Shown here in pieces: positions 11,514 through 22,998 of a stretch of 64,000 bases of DNA. The DNA lies in NCBI RefSeq assembly GCF_039555335.1, contig NC_092636.1, positions 56,041,706 to 56,105,705 of the forward strand, in the 5' to 3' direction. Under the pieces are notes generated by a model, which was not told the DNA's origin, made no database searches, and saw nothing but the letters and a program-made list of their open reading frames with translations. Origin of the DNA: Amphiura filiformis. Taxonomy: Eukaryota > Echinodermata > Ophiuroidea > Amphilepidida > Amphiuridae. The position numbers were made by a program, and so were the translations under genes. The first letter of the stretch is position 1; the number at the start of each line of letters is the position of its first letter.

Positions 11514-13589
11514 AAATACATTTAACAAACTTAAATGAAGAAAATTCCAAATAATTATGTTACCCATACCGCAGAATCGCATAATGCGTTCCATGCAGAA
11601 TGCAAACAAACAACAATGTACATTGAATTAAAATTTGCCAAGCATATAGCGAAATAATCAAGAGATACAATATTTTGCAACCATGAGTGACACACAAACA
11701 TGGTGGAGTCAGTATGCTTTGGTTCTACCTCATTGTAATCAATGCAGAAACATCTGCTTATAAAAAAACAGTTTGCTTTGTTTCACAATGTAAACAGGGG
11801 CTTGGTTGGGAGAAAAGTAAAACTTTACACCAATAGAAATTGATCTCTGAAACCTGGACATTTGTTGCAATGTTTTCTTTATCAGAAGATGGCAGTATAT
11901 GAATGTAACTTGTGGATTTGCCATGGCAATTGTTCATTTGGGGGGCAGCAAACACAGTTTTACAATAATACTTGTATCAAAAACAATATTTTGTGTTCAA
12001 TAGTAATGATAAAGATTCACTGGTAGAATTATAAGAATATAAATCGCATAAATAGAATAGAACAAAAGGAAAGCAATTATGTGTATGCATTATTTCAGTT
12101 AGTTGGGATAAAGGAAAATTTTGCACACACGTAAAAGGCATGTATTTTGGATTTTCAATAATTACTGAAATCATTGAAATGTTCATCCTCAATTTCATAA
12201 TAACTAAGGCTGAGTCCCTCATCAGAACCCCTCCCAACACAGCTGGTACACATGATGGAAGACAAAATGTAGTATACCATGTATAGATTTTTAAGTTTTG
12301 GGAACATCAACAATTAGTTGAGAATGTAAGAGGGCTCAGTTTGCAACCCCTTTGGTATTTAATGACACCTATTTGGTTCTCTTATGCATTCAGCGTGAGT
12401 ATCACAAATTTAGGCACTTTCTCATGCCCACATATCACGGTAGTTTTAACTTAAAATAACATGCCAAGGTAATGATATCACACACCATGATATAGTAAAA
12501 TCTCACACATCAAATATAATCAGAGACAATGTTTTGTGTCTCTTCCCTCACTCCCCAATTCTTTTAGATATTCGAGCGCCAGGGCGTAAAAATAAATAAC
12601 AATTTTATTTAGCAAACAATATTTCATTCGGCATGCCCGCAGTCCGTTCAATATCTCAAGCCAAGCAATTCTGAAAAATTGGCAACCATATGTTACATTG
12701 TTTGTAGGTTTTGGTACCATGTTTACTTTTAAAAATATAGGGGTTTTTTTTAGTGACATATTACATTAGAGCAAAATCAACACAAACTGCTAGATATATT
12801 CAGCAGCCAAAACTTCAAACACCATGATACCCACATTTATTTGAAGATGTGGACAGCCCTACAAAGATTGACTTGCATTACCTGCTGTTGATTTGAACGT
12901 TTTAAAAAGTGTCACAATACATGAACCATTTTAACATTAATTTTACAATTTGATTTTGGGCCCGTGCAAATTGACGAGAGCCCAGATTCAAACTCTGTGA
13001 CTCGAGGGACCTTGAAGTTTTTGTATATTGTGCATGTGAACACTGGGTTGTGTGGTTTGTAGCATCCTGGATCTCCCATCTTCCCTACCATTTGGACTAA
13101 AATATTTCATTTATGTTACAACAACTTTATGTAGGCCTACTTCAAGCATCCATAGAGCTTCCCAACGGTCCCCAGTTCCCACATTCACAAGTGAAATTAC
13201 AATATCAAATGTATTTTATTTAGCAAGAAAATGTTTTGTCAACTGATGGGCAATTCCAATCAAGAGAGTACTGAGTGAAAATTGTTAATAACTTAATTTC
13301 TACATGTGTCACAATGACAAACATTGTATCAAACAGTGGTGTAGCATCATACATGTAGGGGTGAGCAGGCCAGGGTTCAAATGTTTTATATACTAGTGAC
13401 TCATACAAAGATTCTTGTCATTTGATTGGTCAATTACTATTGATTATTTTTGCTATATTAAGAAAAAGACTATTGCACTTCCACAGAGCTACCGTGGCAG
13501 CCCTGACATCCGTGTGCGTATAGAGACCGCAGTGACCACCTTGACTCGCCAATTATAGGTGTGGGTACCGCTTCGAAAATTTAATATGT
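11514..13589. other. AT-rich DNA, no gene seen
   Basis: Several open frames of 60-87 codons exist on the reverse strand (for example 11977-12240 and 12520-12759). None shows conserved-looking composition, splice signals or a family motif. Confidence 0.4.
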
Positions 13590-14638
13590 ACTAAAAAAAC
13601 AGTAACATTTTTGTAAAGCCCTGTGTTTTCTTCAGTTCATGGATAATTTTTCCTATGCTGAAAGTGTAGTCATATGCTCAGTAAAAATTGCCACATTAGT
13701 TTTAATTGTGAACAGCCCTGTATTTTTGAGAACCGGACTTGATATTTGTCGTTTCGGAGGCTTCATTTTCCGTTAACAATTGTTTAAAACAAACTTTGTG
13801 GGTATAGCTTTAGTTCATTATTCTATGCTATTTCTTCATTTCTTCTTGAGTCATAAGAGTTGATAACTTAACTTGAAATGGGTAACAAAAATTAGTTGAT
13901 TTGCAAGCTTTTAAATTTTTTTAAAAATCTTGACTTCATAGAGGCGATTTTGCGTTAACTCTTTTGAAGCCTCCGAAACAAACTGTTCAGCTAGCTCTGC
14001 TTATGCAAATATAAATAAAAGAGCTCATCCAATCTATTTATCAAAATGTAGCAAAGTAGATCACTTGTTTTTAAACAGTTGAGATATACATCAGCGTTTG
14101 AAAATTGGACCCAATACAAACTTTCCGTTAACACTTGAAGCCGCCGAAACAAATGAAGTCTCCGAAACAACATTAAGATTAATTATCATCTTTATCAAGT
14201 AGTATTTGTACATGAAGTTTGACATCCAAATTATTTAGGAGCCCAATTAAAACTTTAAAAAATATGTTTAAGGTTGGGAAATTTCCATTGGAAATGACAC
14301 TTGATGTTAAAAAATTTCAAACCTGCAATTGCAAACATAGCAAAACATGGTATAAAATTTAACTTATATCTGTTGACTTACTTTGGAATGTAATTTCACA
14401 TGTATTCCAGCTTTCATGTCATAATTTTCTGAGCTTAAGTAAAATACCTTTTTTCTTAGATTTTAACCAAAATGTTATGGAAATGTCAAATTTTTTATTA
14501 CGTTTAAGCCTTGAAACATTATTTTACTGGAATTTAAGTTGCTTATTTGCATGATTTCAGTAAACAGTAACATATTTAAGTGGTTTGAAATTTTGACCCT
14601 AAAAATCAAAAGTTACACCCTTTACTGTGAAAATGACC
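13590..14638. mobile_element. 1.9 kb TIR transposon, copy 2 (left-truncated, internally deleted)
   Basis: Starts inside the family at the block corresponding to about 3860 of copy 1 and follows it to about 14185. It then jumps to the block corresponding to about 5055, so roughly 600 bases are missing. It ends in the intact right terminus ACACCCTTTACTGTGAAAAT at about 14615-14634. The left inverted repeat is absent. The GCCTCCGAAAC words are kept, with single-base changes. Confidence 0.65.
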
Positions 14639-14644
14639 TTATAT

Positions 14645-14825
14645 GAGTTATATAAAACAAATATTTAATGTTTTTATTCGTTCAATGGGAAGAATATTCC
14701 ATTCGGTGAAATAAGAACTGTTCCATTCAACTCGGCAAAGCCTTGTTGAATGGAGCAGTCCATATTTCACCTCATGAAAATTTTCTTACCATTGAACTCA
14801 TAAACATTCAATATTTGTATAAGGG
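14645..14825. mobile_element. Palindromic miniature element with TTCCATTC arms
   Basis: The left arm (TATTTAATGTTTTTATTCG, GGTGAAATA) and right arm (TATTTCACC, CATTCAATATTTGTATA) are imperfect reverse complements around TTCCATTCAA...TTGAATGGA at about 14722-14755. Size and symmetry suggest a degraded foldback MITE. Confidence 0.45.
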
Positions 14826-15850
14826 CGATTCCACGCAACAAGGACATGACCTCAAAAATTCAAAATCATTCCTGAACTTCCTTTCCACTTTAAAGTTATT
14901 AGATATAATTTTTTTTCTTCTAATTATATCATATTCACAGGAAAACATCTTGTTTTCTGAAGCTGTGATTTCGGAGTAAAAATCATGTAATTCCATAGTA
15001 CATTTTTCACAGTCTAATATTTTTCTACAAAAAAGTTGGTTCCATAAAAGTAAAATGAATTTTGGTGGTACCTATTACGATCTTTCAAAATCAAAAGACA
15101 ATTTCCACCTAGGGTTCCTATTGTACAAATATGAATGCACAGCCATTACGGTTATTTTGATGTGTAATGCGAGTAACAGAAAGACCAAGTTTTTTAATAT
15201 CTCTTGATTGGTGTAGATTATTTTAATGCCATTTCATATTATGCTTCTACCGCTAATACCAACTGAAATTTATCCAAAAAAATAAAATAACCAGCACAAT
15301 AAAATAGTGAGCAACTGAAAACTGTAATGCGGGTAACACGGTAATGCGAGTAACCAAAGTAATGCGAATAACCACATAAGTTTTGAAAGTGATAATGATC
15401 ACAATTTTGATTTTTAACATTTAAAATGACTCTTTAAAGAAAAGATGGACCTACTGTTAGACCCAAAATATCTAATATAGGTAAGTATTTGTTGGATATA
15501 AATGGTATGAAACTGTTCATTGGAAAGGATTCTTAAAATACCCATATTTTTTTTGTAATATTTTTTGTTCAAAATGGTTCTTTAACTGAAAGAGGAACTC
15601 AATATTAATGGAAACCTTCACATCTAGTACATTTTTCAAGTCACAAGTAGTTGCTGTATATCTGTTATTTACATACATTTTTGGCTAAAATTAGGCATTT
15701 TTGTGGAACCATGTACTGGTATGTACTACCAAAGGATATTTTGAAAATAACTGAAAATAATTTTTAGGTCCAGAATCACTATTTTAGTAATTTTGTGATT
15801 ACATACAGATGATAAGGTCAGGAATTTAGTCTACATTCCACATGCGCTAA
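14826..15850. repeat. Degraded repeat with GTAATGCGAGTAAC motif
   Basis: GTAATGCGAGTAAC or a close variant occurs at 15164, 15323, 15340 and 15358. The rest is AT-rich, without a coding frame. The repeated word inside otherwise non-repetitive DNA suggests an old transposon interior. Confidence 0.35.
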
Positions 15851-16130
15851 TCAAGGACTGTGTTTTTTAAGTGGTGCATTCGAAAACCAACATCCAACAG
15901 TACATGCCACGCATGCTGGTTGCCGCCCGTGGTGGTTGTTGATGATTTCAATGCTCAGATGTATATTAATTTTATAATCATGATGTCTATTCACCAATTA
16001 ATGGTAGACAATGTCACAATAATAAAATATTCATTATACAATTTAATTGCAATGTTAGAATTGGCCATTGATGGAGGTTTGGCACCAGATCACCACTTTA
16101 GCGCCACTAACACCATGCGGGAGAATAACC

Positions 16131-16328
16131 CGACGCCAAATCAGCGCCAATGACGCCAAAAAAATCTCATGATGCCGAAAAGGCGCCACTGGCGCCAAAT
16201 TGGAACCTGTGACGCCAAGTTGGCGCCAGTGACGCCAAAATGGATCCAGTGACTCCAAGTGACGCTAAACGACGCCTTTTGACGCCATATGGCGCCTTTC
16301 GACGCCAAAATTGGGAAAACGGCGCCAT
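16131..16328 (+). repeat. GACGCCAAA / GGCGCC minisatellite
   Basis: About 200 bp of imperfect short units of roughly 8-18 bases based on GACGCCAAA, GGCGCCA and AGTGACGCC. It is much richer in CG dinucleotides than its surroundings. It also holds repeated GGCGCC palindromes. Open frames across it (16055-16258 reverse) follow the repeat. Confidence 0.6.
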
Positions 16329-16586
16329 TTGACTTCTCCTAGTGTATACATGTCAATGCAAGGGCTGGTGTTAGGGCTCCGTCAGTTTCGATCTAAACGT
16401 CGCCAAATTCATACGGGAGATCGAGAAATATACGGGAATGTCCCGTTATTAATTTGGTTGAAAACGGTCAAGAATTGGCCTCAAAATCTGTGAAAATGTG
16501 GTCCGTTGCTATCCTCTAGAGGTATTTAACAACAAAATTAGTCAGTTACTAAGCTAGCCCTGCGCGTCACACGGTCACACATGGTA

Positions 16587-17875
16587 TCTAATACCAAACA
16601 GCTCGCGTAGCGCAGCGATACCGCGCGGGTAACGCAGCACTTCGCCATCGCGCGCGTAAACGACGCAGAGTCACGTAATTAGACAATAATAACTGCGCAC
16701 CATCTATTTTGAGGTCATTGTGAAATCGGAGGTTTTGTTTTGGGCTGAGGATTTTCCCGAGGCGGTAGCTCAGCCCAAAACAAAACCCGATAATTTCACA
16801 CAATGACCACAAAATAGATGGTGCAAAGTTATTATTGTCATTCATTACCGTCGTGTCTAATATTTTGAACAAATCAAAATGGATTTTATGTTATTTTATG
16901 CCATAAAACGCTGTTAAATATAACCAGTTTTAATCATTGTTGTAACCTACCCTACAAAAAAATCAACCAGGCGAATATAACATTCGCGCCGACAACAAGA
17001 GCTACCAATCACAGAAGCGTGACGTTATCGCGTAGGCTTGTGCGTTGCCATAACGCTGTAGCTTATACACGCACGCGCAGCAGAAGTCATTGTTGCGCGT
17101 CCGGAGTCATTGTGAGTTATTAATGACCTCGCAATTAGTGCGCGGTCAGGCAATCAATTTCTTTTGATTGGATTACAGGCTTCGCGTATATTAATGAGGT
17201 TATGAATGAATGATATTACGGGTGAACGACCGTAGTGTAATAAATACGGGAAAAAGATGTGTGTTAAAAAGTACAAACAACATGAAGAGGTAGGCCTACT
17301 ATAAATAAAAAAGAAAACAAAAATGAGGACAAACAGGCTGTACGAGCATGTGGGTTATATGAAAACGGGAATAAAATAGGCTAAAGAAGGAAATAGAGAA
17401 ACTAATCAGGAAATGTAAGGAAAAAAAGCTATAAGATCAGGAAATTTAAATAAAAAAGCTATTAAACTGAGGACAGAATTAAATAAATAACATGAAAACG
17501 GGAAATCACAAGCTATGCAGCAAAAAAAGAAGCTAAAAGGGAAATATAAGAAAGGACAGATTTTGAAAATAACGGGAACGGGATTGGATTTAAATTTAAA
17601 AAAAAATGGTAACGGAAAATCACAAGCTTAGCACTTTAGCAGCAAAATTTTTTTTTAATGGAACAAAATTGGCCCATGTAGAAGAGACTAAAAAGAAAGA
17701 AAGAAGTTAAAATGGAAACGTAGGCTTTAAGGAGGCCCGAGGGTCAGGTTCAGATAAATAAAATTTACCTTTTCAATGATTCTACCTGTTCAGTAATTCC
17801 TCCTGTTTAGTGAACATTCCCATTTACTCACCTACATGCAGCGGGGACCCGCGCATAGCGCGGGTGTCCCGCTAG
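16587..17875 (+). mobile_element. Helitron-like non-autonomous element
   Basis: The right end has the Helitron signature: a GC-rich hairpin ACCCGCGC-ATA-GCGCGGGT at 17847-17865, then GTCCCG and terminal CTAG (17872-17875) followed by T. The left end may be TCTAATACC at 16587, preceded by A, as Helitron insertion between A and T requires. No Rep/helicase frame is visible, so it would be moved in trans. A large internal palindrome lies at 16685-16838. The 3' end is better supported than the 5' end. Confidence 0.6.
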
Positions 17876-18798
17876 TTTTTTTAATTAGCCTAATATACAC
17901 TAAACATGCTAAATCATGCATTATTTATAACTCGCAAGTGCAAAATCGGAATCAACTGATATTTTGGGAATCAGCGTTTTTTGTGGATATCTACTGAGCT
18001 GAAAATGTCATAAAAAGAGGATGCTAGGAACATGAGGAATAATAGTAAATAAGATCACGAAATACTGCTTTGCAATGTAATGTCTGAATGCTCAGTCAAG
18101 TTAAACTTTAAGCTTAACTCCCGGCTCCCATGAAAATACGATTTTTATACAAAACAGATGAATTATTTTTTTAAAGTACAAACCTCCTCTAAAATTTGTA
18201 TGAGAAGCTGCCTGCTTAGTATTTCAGGATGTAGCAAAAGACCACTTTTAATCATTTTTTCTAGCCTCTTTTTTCACCAGGTATCTCGAAAATCCTTGTT
18301 GAAATCATAACACGGGCTGTCACTTAATGCATGGGCGCACACCACTAAATAAGCTTCTTTAGTTAAAAAACTGTATGAAATTGTAGTTATAACGTTGTGC
18401 GTCCTATAATGGTGTGCGGAGCATGGTGGAGCTAGCAGACCAGAATAGGATACTTTTGTGCACTTTGCGGAATGGAATACGCCCAACTTATGTGGCTGGC
18501 ATACATCTGGCTGGGACTCAACAACAACAGGTACCTTGTTATAAATTGGTTCAAAATTACCATAAATTTACACGTACTAGAATCATTTTGTTTGATTGAG
18601 TGTTGCTGTTGAATGCACGTTTTATCTACGCTTGACTTAGTTTGAAACTCTATTTTGACTTCAACCAGGAATCAATTGAAGTCAACGTCGACAATCGTGA
18701 TTCATGATTACATTCACATGTTCATCATGTTCATGATCATTAATTTGTAGGCCTATGTCATGTATGTGTACAGTTTAACTGTAATACACTGAGATCTA
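17876..18798. other. AT-rich DNA, no gene seen
   Basis: No exon, TIR or RNA gene is supported. Short frames at 18274-18599 on both strands have no recognisable content. Confidence 0.4.
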
Positions 18799-19054
18799 TA
18801 GTAAATACCAGAGAACTTCAGCGGTGGCATGATGTTGCATGTAAATGTATGTATACGCGCACGCCATGCAGAAGAGTCACTGACTCTGTTGCCACGGCAG
18901 GAAATCGGCCAATCAGACATCGATCAGGTTCCGATCAATCGTAGGCTACGTAGCTAATTATAATTAGCCAATCAGAACCTCACTTCTGAGTTCCGTGTTT
19001 ATGGTTGACGCGATGTTAGAAAGAGCCATCGCTGAAGTTCTCTGGTATTTACTA
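18799..19054. mobile_element. 256-bp MITE with about 30-bp inverted ends
   Basis: TAGTAAATACCAGAGAACTT then CAGCGGTGGC (18799-18828) is matched by GCCATCGCTG and AAGTTCTCTGGTATTTACTA (19025-19054) with one mismatch. Both outer ends abut TA or AT. The interior is non-coding. Confidence 0.65.
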
Positions 19055-19070
19055 TGTAGTACGGTACAAG

Positions 19071-19528
19071 CCCGGGGCACTCCAACTTTGGAGGTGACGC
19101 GTATGTAGGGCTGTTAAGACCCCTTTTCAGCATCGCTGTCACCCAAAGACCCCATATTTTTTTACTAACACATGCTCTGTCCATGCTCTGTCACCCGAAG
19201 ACCCCCTATTTTTCCATTTGATCTGTCACCCAAAGACCCTTACAAGTCCAACAGCAACTTTCATTTATCAACTAAATACTCAATTTTCGAGGTTTCTGGG
19301 GCGCTTTTTCGGCTCTCACCCAAAGATTCCATTTAAAAAAAAGGTCATGTTCTCACCCAATGACCCCATTTTTTTCACATTTTGCTCTCACCGAATGCCA
19401 AAAATCATGCTCTCACCCAATGACCCCATATTTTTTACATTAATTGCTCTCACCGAATGCCCCTTAGTGCGAAAGTGCCAGCCCTACACCTATATCCATT
19501 TCATATTGAAGTGCCCCCCCCCCGGGGG
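19071..19528. mobile_element. MITE with CCCGGGGCACT ends and repeated CTCTCACCCAATGACCCC
   Basis: CCCGGGGCACT at 19071-19081 is matched by AGTGCCCCCCCCCCGGG near 19510-19526. Inside are tandem-like variants of CTGTCACCCAAAGACCCC and CTCTCACCCAATGACCCC. The 125-residue frame over it reads through these repeats and is not a gene. Confidence 0.5.
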
Positions 19529-19599
19529 TACAAGTGTAAGTGTAAGTGTAAGTACTATAGTACAAGGAACGGATATGTCCTCATTCACAAACTGATATT

Positions 19600-20205
19600 A
19601 TATCCTTCATTAATATATTCTCGTTCGTTAATTGGTTAAACGAGTATCATGTGACCAAAAATAGTTTTGCTATTTTACAAAACAGTCAAAAAGCCGATTG
19701 ATGAGGGAAATAGTTTTACTATCTCCTCTGAGCGCAGATGACCTCATATCCGCGTCGCAGTTCCTAGTGGTCCGTGCAACTCGCCACATACACGGGATAT
19801 CACATCCGGCTCTGGGGTATTAATGTGTCGCAAGTCATGTTGTCTTATACGAAGCACACAAGCAGCACAGACCAGAAGTGCAACTACATGTAAAATACGG
19901 CGGTTTCATGCCATAATCTGAGTTACATCAGGATTAGATCTTAATATTGACGGCAAAATACTGACAGAGAATATGGTTACTCGTTTCACGGAGATATATA
20001 TGAGAGGTAACAACATTTTCACAGTAAGCTTTAGCCACTCAACTGTGTGCGTGTTTTGTGCATGTAGGCCTACGTGCATTCAATCAAAACAAAGCGAGGC
20101 CAGCCTAGCCTAGATTTATACCGAGGCCTATGACTATGATAAAGGTCTTGCGTTTCTAAAATTTTTAACCAATTAATGAACAAAGAATATATTAATGAAG
20201 GATAT
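19600..20205. mobile_element. 600-bp TIR element
   Basis: TATCCTTCATTAATATATTC then TCGTTCGTTAATTGGTTAAA (19600-19639) is matched in reverse at 20164-20204 with few mismatches. The interior has no transposase frame. It abuts the long hairpin at 20210-20381. Confidence 0.6.
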
Positions 20206-20209
20206 AAAA

Positions 20210-20381
20210 CAAATATTTACTGCTCTTAATTCGGGATCTGGTGGAATCTATTGGTCCCCTCGGTGAACTGGAGACCGTGAGCCTACTATTTTACTAAAAT
20301 ACAATGTAGTAGGCTCACGGTCTCCAGTTCACCTCGTGGACAATAGATTTCACCAGATCCCTCATGAGCAGTAAATATTTG
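20210..20381. repeat. Long hairpin (about 80-bp arms)
   Basis: Left arm from CAAATATTTACTGCTC (20210) through GATCTGGTGGAATCTATTGG and GGAGACCGTGAGCCTACTA (to about 20288). The right arm is its near-perfect complement, 20306-20381. The loop is only about 17 bases. It may be a foldback MITE; if transcribed it would give a long double-stranded RNA. Confidence 0.7.
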
Positions 20382-20572
20382 TATACTATCTGTCCATCAT
20401 ATAACTTACATGTAGCCTGTCGTACGGCAGCGTGTTGAAGGAATATTACACATTCAAGAATAGGCTCCGTCATATGTTTATTCGGATCCCTGACAGTCTC
20501 CCAAAATAGCACGTATACTTACTTAAGACTGTCCTTTTTCATATAACGCAGACAAAGTAGTATACCCTGTGT

Positions 20573-20602
20573 GGGCAAGTCATACTTCAGTATGACTTGC
20601 CC
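20573..20602. repeat. Perfect 12-bp stem hairpin
   Basis: GGGCAAGTCATA (20573-20584) and TATGACTTGCCC (20591-20602) flank the 6-base loop CTTCAG. No U-run follows, so it does not look like a terminator. Confidence 0.6.
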
Positions 20603-20949
20603 TGAACGTCCATATATGTTTGGAAGAGGCGGATAAATTGCATGACAGCCTGCCAATTTAAGCTTCCTATAATATCAATTGCACATAACATACGAAGTCA
20701 CAAAACTTGCACTTCAAATAAAGCAGACCAGCTGTTAATTAAATTTGTATTACCGATCCTGCAGAATAACTTACATAATCGTCCATTTCATGGAATCCCG
20801 TTGCTCAGAATTGCCAATTTCATTTTTATCTGTCAAATGCGCTGTAGATGTGCTCAGAGATTTTATGATGTGCTTCATTAAATCACAGGTGTGAAACTGA
20901 CTTTATACCACTCGCTCGCTTTCGCAGAAAAGCCAGCCTCGTGGCACTG

Positions 20950-21378
20950 GGGCATGACGTCATCATGGACGTGTGCAAAATTTCCGCTGGCGTCATTATA
21001 TAACCCGATATGCGATTGGTTGCAAAAGCCATTCTTTGCAATCGTAAGCCAATCAATGAACGCGACGGCCTTTTACGGTATTAGTTAATGTGACCCCCAT
21101 GTGACTCGCCAGTAAAGTATGTCTAACCTGATTGGTTTACAAAACTACTTTGATAATTGCTAAGCCAGTCAGCGTGCTCGATGCTTAACAACCTCGTAGA
21201 GGTTTTCGAGAGGCGAATTCACGTGGTGATCCAGCGATCGAGTATAAATTCAGCTTGACAACTGCTCTCGCTGGCGAGATCGCAGGTCCAATAACAATAC
21301 ATGGACACAATCACTGACATTTACACAATGGAATAATGAATTATTTATGACATGCATCGGCTGGATTTTACGATCGAG
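20950..21378 (+). promoter_or_regulatory. Candidate promoter and non-coding first exon
   Basis: A perfect CRE/ATF site TGACGTCA lies at 20955-20962. TATA-type words lie at 20997-21003 and 21243-21249 (TATAAAT). CCAAT or ATTGG words lie at about 21015, 21049 and 21131. CG dinucleotides are more frequent than in the flanks. About 130 bases after the second TATA a good splice donor, GATCGAG|GTAAGG, occurs (GT at 21379). It could serve as 5' UTR exon of the F-box gene, whose first coding exon opens with an acceptor just before its ATG at 29735, across an 8.4 kb intron. This link is inference only. Confidence 0.25.
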
Positions 21379-22345
21379 GTAAGGTTTTTGGCCTGTCCCT
21401 GCGTGAATATCCTTAGTTTTCAGCATCAAAGATACGGTACTTGCGATGACCAGTTTTTTGCGGACACTTTGATAACAGGTAACTTTTATAGGTCATAGGG
21501 TTGAAACTACAAAAAAATGTATAGTTGTACAATTTGTACGAAATGTACATTTTGTTATAGGCCTAAAATGTTTACAAAAATATATTGGTCCACACGTTGT
21601 GCTTGTATTCAGTTGTTCGACGTATAACAAAGTAGGGCCAACTTGCCTAGAAATGGTCAAATTTTGGCAAGAAATATCTCTGTGTAATCCTTTGCAAGTC
21701 CCACATCACGTATCAATATTGGTGATCATGTTTTTTTACTGAAGTTAGGCTAGGCTGGTTCCTACCAGCATCATGCACGTGACGTGACACGGCTAAAATA
21801 ATCGACCGGAAATCGGGGATCATTAAAACGTCAACAATTTCAAAATACGCAATGACAGTAAACTTATTGGCGAGTGGTCCGAATATTGAGCAAGTTTACG
21901 TGGTGAACTAACTGATAGGAAATTTACAGTGTAATCTAAAATAGTAAAATTTTATCTGTTCCAATTTTAGTGACACCTCCTGCATATTGTTCCTGGTAGG
22001 ATGAGGCCAATGTCATTGTCATCTGAAGGGGCATGGCACTACATTACAAATTTATTAATCATGACAATTCAATTGTAATTTGTATTTCAGCCATGTAAAT
22101 ATTGACATGATTCACCGCGATGTGATACTGCTCCAAGCAAAATGTGTACCTATGTCGCTCCGAACTTAAAGCCTTAATGTACGATTTGCTTCAAATTTTA
22201 AATTTGTTATTATATACTCAAAATGATGAAATAATGCTAGTAATAATCTGGAAAAGTTTCTGTCCATTTTGAGCTGAAATAACAAGGTAAAATGAAAGAA
22301 ACCCTGTTTGTCATTTTGCCCGTTTAACACGCAGTTCTATAGGAG
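21379..22345. other. AT-rich DNA, no gene seen
   Basis: No exon or defined repeat is supported in this stretch. Confidence 0.4.
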
Positions 22346-22384
22346 GACATAATGTCATAATTCTTTAAATTATGACATTATGTC
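22346..22384. repeat. Perfect 16-bp stem hairpin
   Basis: GACATAATGTCATAAT and its complement ATTATGACATTATGTC flank a 7-base centre, TCTTTAA. GACATAATGTC is itself palindromic, so each arm can also fold alone. Confidence 0.6.
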
Positions 22385-22773
22385 GAACTTTGCTCTGTTG
22401 ACCTACAAACACAACAAATTTGGCTGACTCCATTTAGGTGCAAGTTGGGACATGTGTAAACATTACAAATATGCCAATAAATCATGTTCGAAAAAAATTA
22501 ACCAATTTGAGTTTTTACAATGGTAACTTAATTTTTGCTTTAAAAATTAGTTTACAGATATTAAAATAATATTTAGCTGACAAAATTAAAGAATGAGAAT
22601 AAACGATAGGAATTTTTGTTTTTACTATTGTCTATCACACGGTAGAGGACAGTAAACTTCCTATCATTTATTCTCTAAATCAATGTTTAATAGCGACATC
22701 TGACTCCTTTCCCTTGATTGTATGACACATTGATGAACAATTACAAGAATGTTTAATTGTGAACCAATGTGTT

Positions 22774-22990
22774 CAGGGTTCGATTTACTTTGAAAAATAT
22801 GCATAGCAATTTTTTAGCGAAAACCTTATTTAGGTGATGTTCTTATAATATTAGCATACCGGTATATGTTTACATTGTAAAAAATTGCTATACAAGCTGA
22901 AATTTGTGTAGCAGGTTGTCCAAAATTGTGTAGCAGGTTGTCCAAAATGGAGAGCATTTTGCTCCACGACACAAGTTAAATCGAACCCTG
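22774..22990. mobile_element. Miniature hAT element with 8-bp target duplication
   Basis: Ends are CAGGGTTCGATTTA and TAAATCGAACCCTG. The same 8 bases, AATGTGTT, occur directly outside both ends (22766-22773 and 22991-22998), the hAT duplication length. Inside, GTGTAGCAGGTTGTCCAAAA is repeated twice in tandem. It is 217 bp with no coding capacity. Confidence 0.85.
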
Positions 22991-22998
22991 AATGTGTT

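Noticed and set aside
19218..19595. 125-residue forward ORF
   Set aside because: Reads through tandem CTCTCACCCAATGACCCC words of a MITE.
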